DNA of 64,000 nt from Brachyspira aalborgi (GCF_008016455.1 NZ_SAXU01000001.1:62001-126000), one strand, 5' to 3'; counted from the stretch's first letter, positions 55,146-63,311 are shown. Numbers and translations are program-made. Notes: generated by a model from the letters alone, not told the origin.

Positions 55146-55622
55146 ATGAGTTTAATAGATTATATAGATAAAAATTCTATAATGATAGATGTTCAAGAAA
55201 CTAGTAAAGAGCGTCTGCTTTCAAAAATGGTAGAAAGATTAGATAATTGCAAATTGCTTTTAAATAAAGAAGAAGCGGAACATTCTATTATGGCGAGAGA
55301 AAAATTAATGAGCACGGGAGTCGGAAACGGAGTCGCAATTCCTCATTCAAAAACAAATTCGGTAAAATCGATAACTCTTACTATAGCTACTGTTAAAAAT
55401 GGAATAAATTATAAATCTCCCGATAATAAAAAAGTTTTTGTTATATTTATGCTTTTATCTCCTAAAAGTTCGGCAAGCGATAATTTAAAAGTTTTAACAA
55501 GCATAGCGGCAATACTCAGAGATAATACTCATTTTATAGAAAAACTTATTAACGCTGAAAAATCGGACGATATATTGGAACTTATAGCTAAAGAGGAAAT
55601 GAGAGTTCAATGCCAAAAATAA
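55146..55622 (+). CDS. ptsN: PTS EIIA-Ntr-like protein
   Basis: A 158-residue EIIA(fructose/Ntr) domain. The phosphorylated His is H67 in STGVGNGVAIPHSKT, and the following block SITLTIATVKNGINYKSPDNKKVFVIFMLLSPKSS is typical. In the nitrogen-PTS it is a regulator rather than a transporter. A perfect AAGGAGG stands before the ATG. It overlaps hprK by 13 bases, so the two are translated together. Confidence 0.93.
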   Translation: MSLIDYIDKNSIMIDVQETSKERLLSKMVERLDNCKLLLNKEEAEHSIMAREKLMSTGVGNGVAIPHSKTNSVKSITLTIATVKNGINYKSPDNKKVFVIFMLLSPKSSASDNLKVLTSIAAILRDNTHFIEKLINAEKSDDILELIAKEEMRVQCQK

Positions 55623-56569
55623 CCGTTGAAAAATTTTTAAGTCTTAACGAAGAAAAGAATAATTTTCTAAAAGTAAGATTAATAACCGATTCAATAGGAA
55701 TGAATAACGAAATAATAAGTTATGAAGTAAATAGACCAGGAATGGCATTATTTGGATATTTTAAAGATTTCGCTTTTGAAAGAATACAAATTTTTGGAAA
55801 AGGCGAAGGAAATTATGTTTTAACTCTTGCAAAAGAAAATAGACTCGATATATTTGAAGAATTATTTAAATATAAAATGCCATTATGCATTTTCACTTAT
55901 AATTTAAATCCTCCCGAATCATTTATAAAAATAGCCGAAAAAAATAATGTTTGCGTGATTATAAGCGAACTTAAAACTATGGATATGATTAGAAATATAG
56001 AAAATTTAATTGAAGAAGAACTTATAGAATCGCATACAGTTCATGGAGGATTGGTTGAAGTTTTTGGAGTTGGCGTTTTAATTTTAGGAAAGAGCGGAGT
56101 AGGTAAGAGCGAAGCGACATTAGAATTAATTTCAAAAGGACATAGATTAATCTCTGACGATACGGTAGAGTTTAAAAAATTAAACGATGGAAGAATAATT
56201 GGCAGAAAAAACGAATTTATAAAACATAATATGGAAGTTAGAGGAATTGGAGTAGTCGATATAAGCAGGCTTTCGGGTATGAGCGCTATTAGAGATAAAA
56301 AAAGATTAGATTTGGTTATAGAGCTTGAAAATTGGAATGACGATGAACAATACGACAGAATGGGATTAGAAGAAAAAACTTATAATATATTAAATACAGA
56401 AATTCCTTATATAAAAATTCCCGTTAGGTCGGGAAGAAATATTTGCATTTTAATAGAAACAGCGGCTAAAAATTTTAGGTTAAAAGAAATGGGTTATAAT
56501 AGCGCGAAAGAATTGAATAAAAATTTAATCGCTCAAATAGAAAAAAAGAAAGCTAACAATTCAATATAA
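55610..56569 (+). CDS. hprK: HPr kinase/phosphorylase
   Basis: A 319-residue enzyme that phosphorylates or dephosphorylates Ser46 of HPr. The N-domain (1-130) is followed by HGGLVEVFGVGVLILGKSGVGKSEATLEL with P-loop near 155-163, the family motif ISDDTVEFK near 178, and the C-terminal VRGIGVVDISRLSG near 203-216. It probably controls carbon use by acting on PTS state. HPr itself (ptsH) is not in this window. Confidence 0.95.
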   Translation: MPKITVEKFLSLNEEKNNFLKVRLITDSIGMNNEIISYEVNRPGMALFGYFKDFAFERIQIFGKGEGNYVLTLAKENRLDIFEELFKYKMPLCIFTYNLNPPESFIKIAEKNNVCVIISELKTMDMIRNIENLIEEELIESHTVHGGLVEVFGVGVLILGKSGVGKSEATLELISKGHRLISDDTVEFKKLNDGRIIGRKNEFIKHNMEVRGIGVVDISRLSGMSAIRDKKRLDLVIELENWNDDEQYDRMGLEEKTYNILNTEIPYIKIPVRSGRNICILIETAAKNFRLKEMGYNSAKELNKNLIAQIEKKKANNSI

Positions 56570-56572
56570 TAA

Positions 56573-56601
56573 TTGTAATTTTATTTTAAATATATTATAC
56601 T
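56573..56601 (+). promoter_or_regulatory. candidate promoter for mnmA
   Basis: TTGTAA at 56573-56578 and TATACT at 56596-56601, 17-base spacer, overlapping the end of hprK. Confidence 0.4.
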
Positions 56602-56631
56602 ATTTCAAATTAAAAATTAGGAAATTAAATT

Positions 56632-57690
56632 ATGTCTACAATAGCGGTAGGAATGAGCGCTGGAGTCGATTCTACAACTACGGCAAAACTTTTGAAAGAA
56701 CAAGGAAATAAAGTATTCGGCGTTACTATGCTTCATTGGGATGGAGATAAGCGAGCGCCTTTAAGTAATTCTTGTTATGGACCTTATCAAAAAAAGATAG
56801 TTGAAGATTGTAAAAAATACGCTGAGCAAATAGGAATAGAATATTTTACATTTAACTTAAGCGATATATATAAACAAAAAGTTATAAATTATGTTATAGA
56901 TTCTTATAAAAACGGACTTACTCCAAATCCTTGTATAATGTGCAATAGCCTTATAAAATTTTCTGCCTTATTTGAAGCTATAGAAAATATCGGTTTGAAA
57001 TTCGATAAATTTGCAACGGGACATTATGCGGGCGTTAGATACGATGAAAAAACAAAAAGATATATTCTTTTGAGAGGAAAAAATTTGATAAAAGACCAAT
57101 CTTATTTTTTATATAGATTAACTCAAAAACAATTAAGTAGAATAATATTTCCAATGTATGAAAACACAAAAGAAGACACGAGAGAAATTGCAAGAAAATT
57201 TAATCTTGAAGTCGCAGACAAAAACGAAAGTCAAGATTTTTTTGGCGGAGAATATCATAGATTATTTGACGAAGATTTGGACGGAAAAATTATTCATATA
57301 GAAACTAATCAAGTTTTGGGACATCATAAAGGAATTTGGCATTATACGGTTGGACAGAGAAAGGGACTCGGCATAGCTTATAAAGAACCGTTATTTATTA
57401 TAAGTTTAGAGAGCGAAACTAATACGGTTTATGTTGGCGGAAAAGATTATACTTTTATAAAAGAAGTAAATATTAACAATATTAATTGGATAGCAGAACC
57501 TAAAGATTATGAATTTGAGGCTTTAGTAAAAACAAGAAGCGCGCATAAAGGCGCAATGGCTATAGTTAAACAAGTAGACGAAAATAAAATAAATATAAAA
57601 TTTTTAGAGCCTACGGGAATAGTAGCCAAAGGACAGTCTTGCGTTTGTTATGATAACGATGAAGTTTTATGCGGCGGGATTGTTTATTAA
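56632..57690 (+). CDS. mnmA: tRNA-specific 2-thiouridylase
   Basis: A 352-residue enzyme that thiolates U34 of tRNA for Lys, Glu and Gln. The PP-loop is SAGVDS at residues 9-14 (family norm SGGVDS). The first catalytic Cys is C104 in PNPCIMCNSLIKF, here part of a CxxC (C101, C104). The second, usually in E-x-x-x-x-C-F near residue 200, is not seen: the segment reads KNESQDFFGGEYHRLF. ATGHYAG near 128-134 and GQRKGLGIAY near 240 are present. It may use an iron-sulphur centre; see findings. Confidence 0.88.
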   Translation: MSTIAVGMSAGVDSTTTAKLLKEQGNKVFGVTMLHWDGDKRAPLSNSCYGPYQKKIVEDCKKYAEQIGIEYFTFNLSDIYKQKVINYVIDSYKNGLTPNPCIMCNSLIKFSALFEAIENIGLKFDKFATGHYAGVRYDEKTKRYILLRGKNLIKDQSYFLYRLTQKQLSRIIFPMYENTKEDTREIARKFNLEVADKNESQDFFGGEYHRLFDEDLDGKIIHIETNQVLGHHKGIWHYTVGQRKGLGIAYKEPLFIISLESETNTVYVGGKDYTFIKEVNINNINWIAEPKDYEFEALVKTRSAHKGAMAIVKQVDENKINIKFLEPTGIVAKGQSCVCYDNDEVLCGGIVY

Positions 57691-57695
57691 TTAAA

Positions 57696-58709
57696 TTAAA
57701 ATCTCACTACATCTCTGTTAATCTCTTTTAAACTATGAACTCCGCACATTGTCATAGCGTCTTCTAATTCAGCTCCAAGTTGATTAATATATGATTTTAC
57801 TCCCTCCTCTCCGCCTCCGTATAAAGCTATAACAAAAGTTCTTGCTATAACTACTCCGTCAGCTCCAATTCCTAAAGCCTTTAATATATCCGCTCCGCTT
57901 CTTATTCCGCCATCAACTAAAATTTTTATAGTTCCTCCAACTGCGTCTACTATTTCGGGCAAAACCTCCGCAGTAGAAGCGCATTGGTCTAAAACTCTTC
58001 CGCCATGATTTGAAACTATTATAGCGTCAGCTCCAGATTCTCTAGCCTTAATTGCGCCTTTTGCCGTCATTATTCCTTTTATTATAAAAGGACGATTTGC
58101 AATTTTTTTTATCTCTCTTAATTCTTCAATAGTTTTGCTTCCAGCTTTTGGCGTGAGATTTTTCAAAAATGGAAGTCCCGCTCCGTCAATATCCATAGCG
58201 ACAGCGAACGCGTTTGAATCCTCCACTAATTTCATTTTTTCTTTTATAATATCTATATTCCAAGGTTTAACGGTAGGAATTCCCATTCCGTTTTGTTCTT
58301 TTATCATATTTGTAGCTGCAATCATAACATTTGGATTGACTCCGTCTCCCGTAAAAGCGGCTATTCCAGAATCGTTGCAAGATTTTAACATTATATTATT
58401 ATATTCTTCTTCGGTATATTTATCGCCGTAATGAAGTTGAACGGCTCCGACAGGTCCCGCAAATATTGGATATTTAAATTTTTTTCCGAATAATTCAAAA
58501 CTCGTATTGACATCTTTATTTTCCGCTATCGTATCCATATTAAGACGAATTTCTTTCCATTTATCGTAATTTCTGATAGCGACATCTCCTATTCCTTTAG
58601 CACCAGGTCCTGGCATAGAATTTTTACATACCTTACCGTTACATATAATACAGGCTTTACAAAAACCCATGCAATCTTTTGCAACTTCTATAATTTCTTT
58701 ATAAGTCAT
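57696..58709 (-). CDS. FMN-dependent alpha-hydroxy-acid oxidoreductase
   Basis: A 337-residue TIM-barrel flavoprotein. The FMN and substrate motif VSNHGGRVLDQCASTAEVLPEIV near residues 230-252 and ILVDGGIRSGADILKALGIGADGVVIARTF near 259-288 are typical of lactate/glycolate oxidases. The N-terminus instead carries five Cys (C13, C17, C20, C23, C28) in CMGFCKACIICNGKVC, suggesting a metal or iron-sulphur site, as in related clostridial proteins. It is a single gene; the substrate cannot be named. Confidence 0.88.
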   Translation of the reverse strand: MTYKEIIEVAKDCMGFCKACIICNGKVCKNSMPGPGAKGIGDVAIRNYDKWKEIRLNMDTIAENKDVNTSFELFGKKFKYPIFAGPVGAVQLHYGDKYTEEEYNNIMLKSCNDSGIAAFTGDGVNPNVMIAATNMIKEQNGMGIPTVKPWNIDIIKEKMKLVEDSNAFAVAMDIDGAGLPFLKNLTPKAGSKTIEELREIKKIANRPFIIKGIMTAKGAIKARESGADAIIVSNHGGRVLDQCASTAEVLPEIVDAVGGTIKILVDGGIRSGADILKALGIGADGVVIARTFVIALYGGGEEGVKSYINQLGAELEDAMTMCGVHSLKEINRDVVRF

Positions 58710-58829
58710 AATTAATCCTTAAAAATATATATTTAATATAATACCATATTTTATAGTAATGTCAAAAATATTGTAATTCATTATTTTGCATTTAATAATT
58801 CTTAAATATTAAAAATAAATAAAAAATAC

Positions 58830-58857
58830 TTGTTTTTTTTAAATAATTGATTATACT
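58830..58857 (+). promoter_or_regulatory. promoter of small RNA copy A
   Basis: TTGTTT at 58830-58835 and TATACT at 58852-58857, 16-base spacer. Confidence 0.6.
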
Positions 58858-58863
58858 TTAGGT

Positions 58864-58945
58864 AGATAGGATTTAAGCTTTGAGACATAACGCTACAATG
58901 AGTAATTGTTGTAGACTGTGCGGCTTATAGTCCTATCTTTCATTA
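58864..58945 (+). ncRNA. unrecognised small structured RNA, copy A
   Basis: About 80 nt. P1 GATAGGA (58865-58871) pairs with TCCTATC (58931-58937), then a T-rich tail. P2 TAAGC (58874-58878) pairs with GCTTA (58923-58927). P3 CTACAA (58893-58898) pairs with TTGTAG (58909-58914) around loop TGAGTAATTG. The predicted transcription start falls at the P1 edge. The 475-base gap 58710-59184 holds three such units and nothing else. Confidence 0.75.
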
Positions 58946-58953
58946 TTACCACT

Positions 58954-58982
58954 TTGACTTTTAGAAAATAATTGATTATACT
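58954..58982 (+). promoter_or_regulatory. promoter of small RNA copy B
   Basis: TTGACT at 58954-58959 and TATACT at 58977-58982, 17-base spacer. Confidence 0.75.
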
Positions 58983-58988
58983 ATAAAC

Positions 58989-59072
58989 GGGTTGGATATG
59001 TATTTGGAGTTTTTAACTGCATATTGAGTAATCGGTATGTGTTAGTGCCATACAATATCCAACCTTTATTTT
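58989..59072 (+). ncRNA. unrecognised small structured RNA, copy B
   Basis: P1 GGTTGGATA (58990-58998) pairs perfectly with TATCCAACC (59056-59064), then TTTATTTTATT. P2 TGTAT (58999-59003) pairs with ATACA (59050-59054). P3 GCATAT (59019-59024) pairs with GTATGT (59035-59040, two G-U) around loop TGAGTAATCG. The stems differ in sequence from copy A but the pairing and loop are kept. Confidence 0.78.
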
Positions 59073-59080
59073 ATTAACTC

Positions 59081-59109
59081 TTGACTTTTATTAATTAATT
59101 TATTATATT
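59081..59109 (+). promoter_or_regulatory. promoter of small RNA copy C
   Basis: TTGACT at 59081-59086 and TATATT at 59104-59109, 17-base spacer. Confidence 0.7.
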
Positions 59110-59115
59110 AAGTAT

Positions 59116-59195
59116 AGGTTGGATTTATAAATTGAGTTTAACGACATATTGAGTAATTGGTATGCACGGCTTTATAAGTCCAATCTATTTTTTAT
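59116..59195 (+). ncRNA. unrecognised small structured RNA, copy C
   Basis: P1 GGTTGGAT (59117-59124) pairs with GTCCAATC (59178-59185) with two G-U, then CTATTTTTTATT. P2 TTATAAA (59125-59131) pairs with TTTATAA (59171-59177) and stacks directly on P1. P3 CATAT (59145-59149) pairs with GTATG (59160-59164) around loop TGAGTAATTG. The tail overlaps the 3' end of tag on the other strand. Confidence 0.78.
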
Positions 59196-59742
59196 TATAA
59201 AACCTACAATTTATAGTATGGTCGTTAATTATCCCTATTCCTTGCAAATAACTATAAATTATAACGCTTCCCGTAAATTTAAATCCTCTTTTAATTAAAT
59301 CTTTGCTTATTAAATCGGATAATTCGTTTCTTGCGGGCAGATTGTCAGTCGATTTTAATTTATTATTTATTCTTTTGCCTTTCGTAAAACTCCAAATATA
59401 TTTATCGAAACTTCCAAATTCTTTTTGAACTTCAATAAATTTATTAGCGTTTATTATTAAAGCTTCCAACTTTCTTCTATTTCTAATTATTTCTTTATTA
59501 TTCAAAAGCTCTTCCATTTTTTTAGAATCGTATTTAGATATTTTTTTATAATTAAAATTGTCGAATGCTTTTCGCATATTTTCTCTTTTATCTAAAATAC
59601 ATTTCCAATTTAAACCAGCCTGCATTCCTTCGAGTATAAGCATTTCAAATAATCTTTTTTCGTCATGACAAACTCTGCACCATTCTTCATTATGATATTT
59701 TATTTCAATTTCGCTTTTTGCCCATTTGCATATTCCTTTCAT
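59185..59742 (-). CDS. tag: DNA-3-methyladenine glycosylase I
   Basis: A 185-residue base-excision enzyme that removes 3-methyladenine. The zinc ligands known from E. coli Tag have counterparts here: C5 (CKWA), H17 (KYHNEEW), H175 and C179 (NDHTINC). The HNEEW and FEMLILEGMQAGLNWKCIL segments near 17-50 are typical. It ends the minus-strand gene run that begins at 63198. Confidence 0.92.
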   Translation of the reverse strand: MKGICKWAKSEIEIKYHNEEWCRVCHDEKRLFEMLILEGMQAGLNWKCILDKRENMRKAFDNFNYKKISKYDSKKMEELLNNKEIIRNRRKLEALIINANKFIEVQKEFGSFDKYIWSFTKGKRINNKLKSTDNLPARNELSDLISKDLIKRGFKFTGSVIIYSYLQGIGIINDHTINCRFYNKK

Positions 59743-59756
59743 ATAAATCCTTAAAA

Positions 59757-60245
59757 TTATTCTATATTTATTTTAGATTGAATATTATCGACTTTAATAT
59801 TATATTTTCCTTTTTTTAATTCCATAGAATAATTATTTTTCTCTCCAGATATATTTACTATTTTTTCTTTATTAAATTCTATAACGCAGTAATTTTTTAT
59901 ATCTCTAATATTTAAATAATATTCATTGTCGTTTTTACTAATTTCTATATTATTAAAAATATATATTTCGTTATCTTTATCTCCTCTTGCTTCAAGCGGT
60001 TTTATTTTTGAGAAAAAAGCCATAGATTCCACTATATTATTTTTTATATTTATTTCAGATTCTTTTTCCGTTATATCAAATATTTCAGAATCTTTAATAT
60101 TTTTCATAATAAATAAATCGGACTTCAAATTATTTACTCTCATTTGAAGTTCCAAATTATTTTCAAGTTCGTCTAAAAATTCTTCGGATACTTTGATTCC
60201 GTCAAGATATTTTATAATCTCTTCTTCGTATTTTTTATTAATCAT
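59757..60245 (-). CDS. small unknown protein next to a sigma factor gene (possible anti-sigma)
   Basis: A 162-residue soluble protein. The N-terminal 60 residues are helical (YEEEIIKYLDGIKVSEEFLDELENNLELQMRVNNLKSDL), reminiscent of the small helical domain of anti-sigma factors, and the rest is a beta sandwich-like region. No membrane helix is present, unlike most anti-sigma proteins. It starts 11 bases after the sigma gene, hence cotranscription. The role is inferred only from place and pattern. Confidence 0.5.
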   Translation of the reverse strand: MINKKYEEEIIKYLDGIKVSEEFLDELENNLELQMRVNNLKSDLFIMKNIKDSEIFDITEKESEINIKNNIVESMAFFSKIKPLEARGDKDNEIYIFNNIEISKNDNEYYLNIRDIKNYCVIEFNKEKIVNISGEKNNYSMELKKGKYNIKVDNIQSKINIE

Positions 60246-60256
60246 AAAAAACTCCT

Positions 60257-61135
60257 TTAATTATTAAAATTGTATTTAAAATTTTCTTTTAAATATTTTT
60301 TTATTTTATTTATAATTTTTGTAATCGCATTAACGCTTATATTAAAAAGTTTCGCTATAAAAGAATGCGGAACATTAAGTTTTATTGCCTGAAGTTTTTT
60401 TATTCTATTCTGCTTTTTGCTTGCCAAATGAACCGTCCAAAGCCCTTTGCTTTTATATTCCGAAATTTTCAAATTTATTTTCGCTATAGAATCTTGAAGT
60501 TTAATTATATCGTTATATTTATAAATATAAGTCGCTCTCGCTTTTTCTATTATAGAATAAGCTTCTTCGTAATTTATATTAAAATATTTCATTAAAGATT
60601 TTGTTATAAGATTTATAAATAATTCCAAATTATGAATGAAAAAAATTAAAGAGTCTCTTTCTGTAAATATATTTTCTATACAATTAAATATTTTCAAAGA
60701 TATCTCTTCTATATTGTCGTTATCAATATCGTCAATAGAATAAACGGAATATTTTTTTGTATCGTATAAAACATCATGCAATGTTAATGCTTCTCTATCG
60801 CATAAAGGAGCGTCTATAGAGATTTCAGTTTTTTTATATTTTTCTTTTCTCTTTTTATAATCGATATAATTTAAATATCCGTTTCTTAAAGTATATGTAA
60901 ACCAAGTTATAAATTTTGTTTCAGTTTCATTATACTTTAATAAAATATTTTCTATTCTTTCAATATAATATAAATAAAAATCCATTGCGATTTCATGATT
61001 TACTCCGAAAACTTTTCTTGCATAATTATAAATATATTTCGACAAATGATTTACAATTTCTTTAAAAGTTATAACGCTTCTTGCAGTTTTATATTCGGAT
61101 ACTAATTTTTTTATTATTTTATCGTCAATTAGCAT
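60257..61135 (-). CDS. divergent sigma-70-family factor
   Basis: A 292-residue protein. Residues about 25-95 resemble sigma region 2 (IVNHLSKYIYNYARKVFGVNHEIAMDFYLYYIERIENILLKYNETETKFITWFTYTLRNGYLNYI), including the W-x-Y-T-x-x-R-N segment at the promoter-melting part. The last 35 residues (HSFIAKLFNISVNAITKIINKIKKYLKE) form a helix-turn-helix of region-4 type. Between them is an unusual 120-residue helical insert. It is longer than ECF factors. It overlaps the DciA-like gene by 11 bases. Confidence 0.65.
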   Translation of the reverse strand: MLIDDKIIKKLVSEYKTARSVITFKEIVNHLSKYIYNYARKVFGVNHEIAMDFYLYYIERIENILLKYNETETKFITWFTYTLRNGYLNYIDYKKRKEKYKKTEISIDAPLCDREALTLHDVLYDTKKYSVYSIDDIDNDNIEEISLKIFNCIENIFTERDSLIFFIHNLELFINLITKSLMKYFNINYEEAYSIIEKARATYIYKYNDIIKLQDSIAKINLKISEYKSKGLWTVHLASKKQNRIKKLQAIKLNVPHSFIAKLFNISVNAITKIINKIKKYLKENFKYNFNN

Positions 61136-61595
61136 CTTTATCCTCTTTTACATTTTCTAAAATTCTATAAAATATCTCTTCAATTTTTTTATCGTCTATA
61201 TTCGATTCTTTTATAACTTCTAAAATCCAATTTTTATGTTTTTCGCTTATTTCATTTTTAGAAATATTTTGATTATCATAAATATTTTTATCAATAGAAT
61301 TATTATTTTCTTCGTTTTCTATTTCTCCAACTCTCGTTCTTAATTCCGATACTATTATATCCGTTTCTTTTTTTATATTCTTAAAAATATTTAGTCTATT
61401 CATTGAAATTTCATTAGCCCAAACGGAGTCCGCAACCGTTAAAGTTAAAATTCCATTTTTATAAAAAGAAGGATAACAAATTTTAGAAAGCGTCTCGCCA
61501 ATTATTATATTCCACTTTTGAGCGATTTTAAGATAAGCGAATAAATTAATATTTCTTTTAGAATATTCGTTTAATATATTTTCTATAGTATGCAT
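61125..61595 (-). CDS. DciA-like (DUF721) protein
   Basis: A 156-residue protein. The DUF721 core is residues 1-90: LKIAQKWNIIIGETLSKICYPSFYKNGILTLTVADSVWANEISMNRLNIFKNIKK. DciA loads the replicative helicase in bacteria that lack DnaC/DnaI, so this is a candidate helicase loader. The C-terminal half is charged and probably disordered. It overlaps the sigma gene by 11 bases. Confidence 0.75.
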   Translation of the reverse strand: MHTIENILNEYSKRNINLFAYLKIAQKWNIIIGETLSKICYPSFYKNGILTLTVADSVWANEISMNRLNIFKNIKKETDIIVSELRTRVGEIENEENNNSIDKNIYDNQNISKNEISEKHKNWILEVIKESNIDDKKIEEIFYRILENVKEDKDAN

Positions 61596-61613
61596 AATAT
61601 TTCCAAAAATATA

Positions 61614-62366
61614 TTATCTATTTGTATTTGCATTATTTGTATAATTTTTGCTTCCTATCGGCTTTACTTCCATATCTTCATTATATTCAAAATTTTTATT
61701 AATATTCTGATTTTGAGGATTTTCCGCAAAACCTAATAAAGTTTTTACTCTTAATATAGAACCCGCCACATCTTTATAATTTTTATCCAATTTATAAACA
61801 TCTTCGTAAATCTGAAGAGCGGAATTATAATTTTTATCTCTCTCATAAGTTGCGGCAAGATTAACCATATATACGATATTATTCGGATTATAAATATTTG
61901 CTTTTAAAAAAGAAGCTTCCGCCAATTTATAATTTTCTGTGTATAAATATAAAAGCCCTAAATAATTATTAACATAAGCGTCATTTGGATTTAAATCGAC
62001 AGAATACCTTATTGATTCTATAGCTTCGTTTGTCTTTGCTAATTTATATAAAGCGTATCCTTTTTGAAAATATAATTTCGGCGAAAATCTATTTATAATT
62101 ATTCCGTTTCTTGCGACTCTCAACATATTATTATAATCTTCCCGATACATATAAATATTAGCAAGAATTTCAAAATATTCTATTTTTAAAATAGGAGAAT
62201 TATTTATTTCGTATTCAAATAATTCCGCCGCTTTAATATAATTTTTAGAATTATAATATTTGTAAGCGTTTTCTATATTTGTTTTATTATATATAAAATC
62301 TTCCGAATACAATAATAAATTGAATATTAATAATTCTAATAAAATAAAAATAATTTTAATTTTCAT
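61614..62366 (-). CDS. TPR-repeat protein with signal peptide
   Basis: A 250-residue exported protein. After the signal segment (MKIKIIFILLELLIFNLLLY) come about five tetratricopeptide repeats (for example AYKYYNSKNYIKAAELFEYEI, GYALYKLAKTNEAIESIRYSV, LAATYERDKNYNSALQIYEDV) ending near 220, followed by an Asn-rich tail. Probably a periplasmic scaffold for envelope complexes. It overlaps the upstream coiled-coil gene by 11 bases. Confidence 0.85.
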   Translation of the reverse strand: MKIKIIFILLELLIFNLLLYSEDFIYNKTNIENAYKYYNSKNYIKAAELFEYEINNSPILKIEYFEILANIYMYREDYNNMLRVARNGIIINRFSPKLYFQKGYALYKLAKTNEAIESIRYSVDLNPNDAYVNNYLGLLYLYTENYKLAEASFLKANIYNPNNIVYMVNLAATYERDKNYNSALQIYEDVYKLDKNYKDVAGSILRVKTLLGFAENPQNQNINKNFEYNEDMEVKPIGSKNYTNNANTNR

Positions 62367-63198
62367 CTTTTCTAAAACTTTGCAATCTAAAATCGTTTAT
62401 CATAGCCGAAGCGTAAATTAAAGTAGCGTTATATATTTCTTCTTTGTTTTTTCCCTTAAAAAAAGAAAATACTCTTGGCGATTCTGAACTTAAAGATTCG
62501 GGAAGTATTATTTGATTATCAAAAGTCTTTTTTAACGCTATCGCTTTTATGCTGTCCATTTTGTCAATAAAAGAATGCAAGAAAAATCCCGACTCTTTAA
62601 GAATAAATTGCTCCGACCTGTTTGCTCCTTCTCCTTTTTCTAAAGCGAATACATAATCTGAAAATATTTGAGGAACTTTACTTTCTCCAACAGGCATAAC
62701 AAACGGTTGAAATTTATTATCATAATCTTTTATTGCAGTTTCAACGACATAATCGCCCGCAGGACCGCATGAAAAATATCTTATAACGCAAAAACAATTA
62801 TATAATTCCTTAAAAGCTCCGTATAAATGAGATATCTCTTCTTCGGCTTTAGGATGAATATATTCCGAAGGATATTTTTCAATGGCGCTTCTAAATTTTT
62901 CTATCATACTGTCGACTTTATTCATAAAAGAATTTTCTTTAGCTTTTTTTTCTTCCGCTTCTTTTCTTTCCTTTTCTAATTCTCTCTCTCTCAATCTATT
63001 TTTTATATCTTCCAATATATTTATTTCAAGAAGCAAATAATTTGATAAATCTTGTCTATTTTGCAAAGCCTCTCTATATCTATCGTTAAAGCTTTCGATA
63101 TTATAAATTTTATTTCCGTATTTTTTAGCTCCCTCTTCATATTCGTTTCTAATTTTCGATAGAGTGACATTTATTTCCTTATCGCTCAAACTTGACAT
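62356..63198 (-). CDS. conserved-looking coiled-coil protein of unknown function
   Basis: A 280-residue soluble protein. An acidic/basic coiled coil (about residues 45-95, with RLRERELEKERKEAEEKKAKEN) is followed by a mixed domain of about 180 residues including an SCGPAGDYVVETAIKDY segment near 145. No signal or membrane segment. It heads the operon that continues with the TPR protein, DciA-like protein, sigma factor and tag. GAAGGAG precedes the ATG. Confidence 0.7.
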   Translation of the reverse strand: MSSLSDKEINVTLSKIRNEYEEGAKKYGNKIYNIESFNDRYREALQNRQDLSNYLLLEINILEDIKNRLRERELEKERKEAEEKKAKENSFMNKVDSMIEKFRSAIEKYPSEYIHPKAEEEISHLYGAFKELYNCFCVIRYFSCGPAGDYVVETAIKDYDNKFQPFVMPVGESKVPQIFSDYVFALEKGEGANRSEQFILKESGFFLHSFIDKMDSIKAIALKKTFDNQIILPESLSSESPRVFSFFKGKNKEEIYNATLIYASAMINDFRLQSFRKDEN

Positions 63199-63230
63199 AT
63201 AAACTCCTTCTTTATTTTAATTATTAAGTA

Positions 63231-63258
63231 ATTATATTATTTTTTTTAACAAAATCAA
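63231..63258 (-). promoter_or_regulatory. sigma-70 promoter for the 63198-59185 operon
   Basis: On the minus strand TTGATT (63258-63253) and TATAAT (63236-63231), 16-base spacer. Confidence 0.6.
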
Positions 63259-63311
63259 TAATAAAAAACTTATTATTTAATAATTTTTTGATAATTTTTT
63301 ATATTAAATAA

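Noticed and set aside
58825-59195. CRISPR array or tandem riboswitches
   Set aside because: The units are too long and divergent for CRISPR repeats, each has its own promoter, and the neighbouring gene downstream lies on the opposite strand, so neither reading fits.
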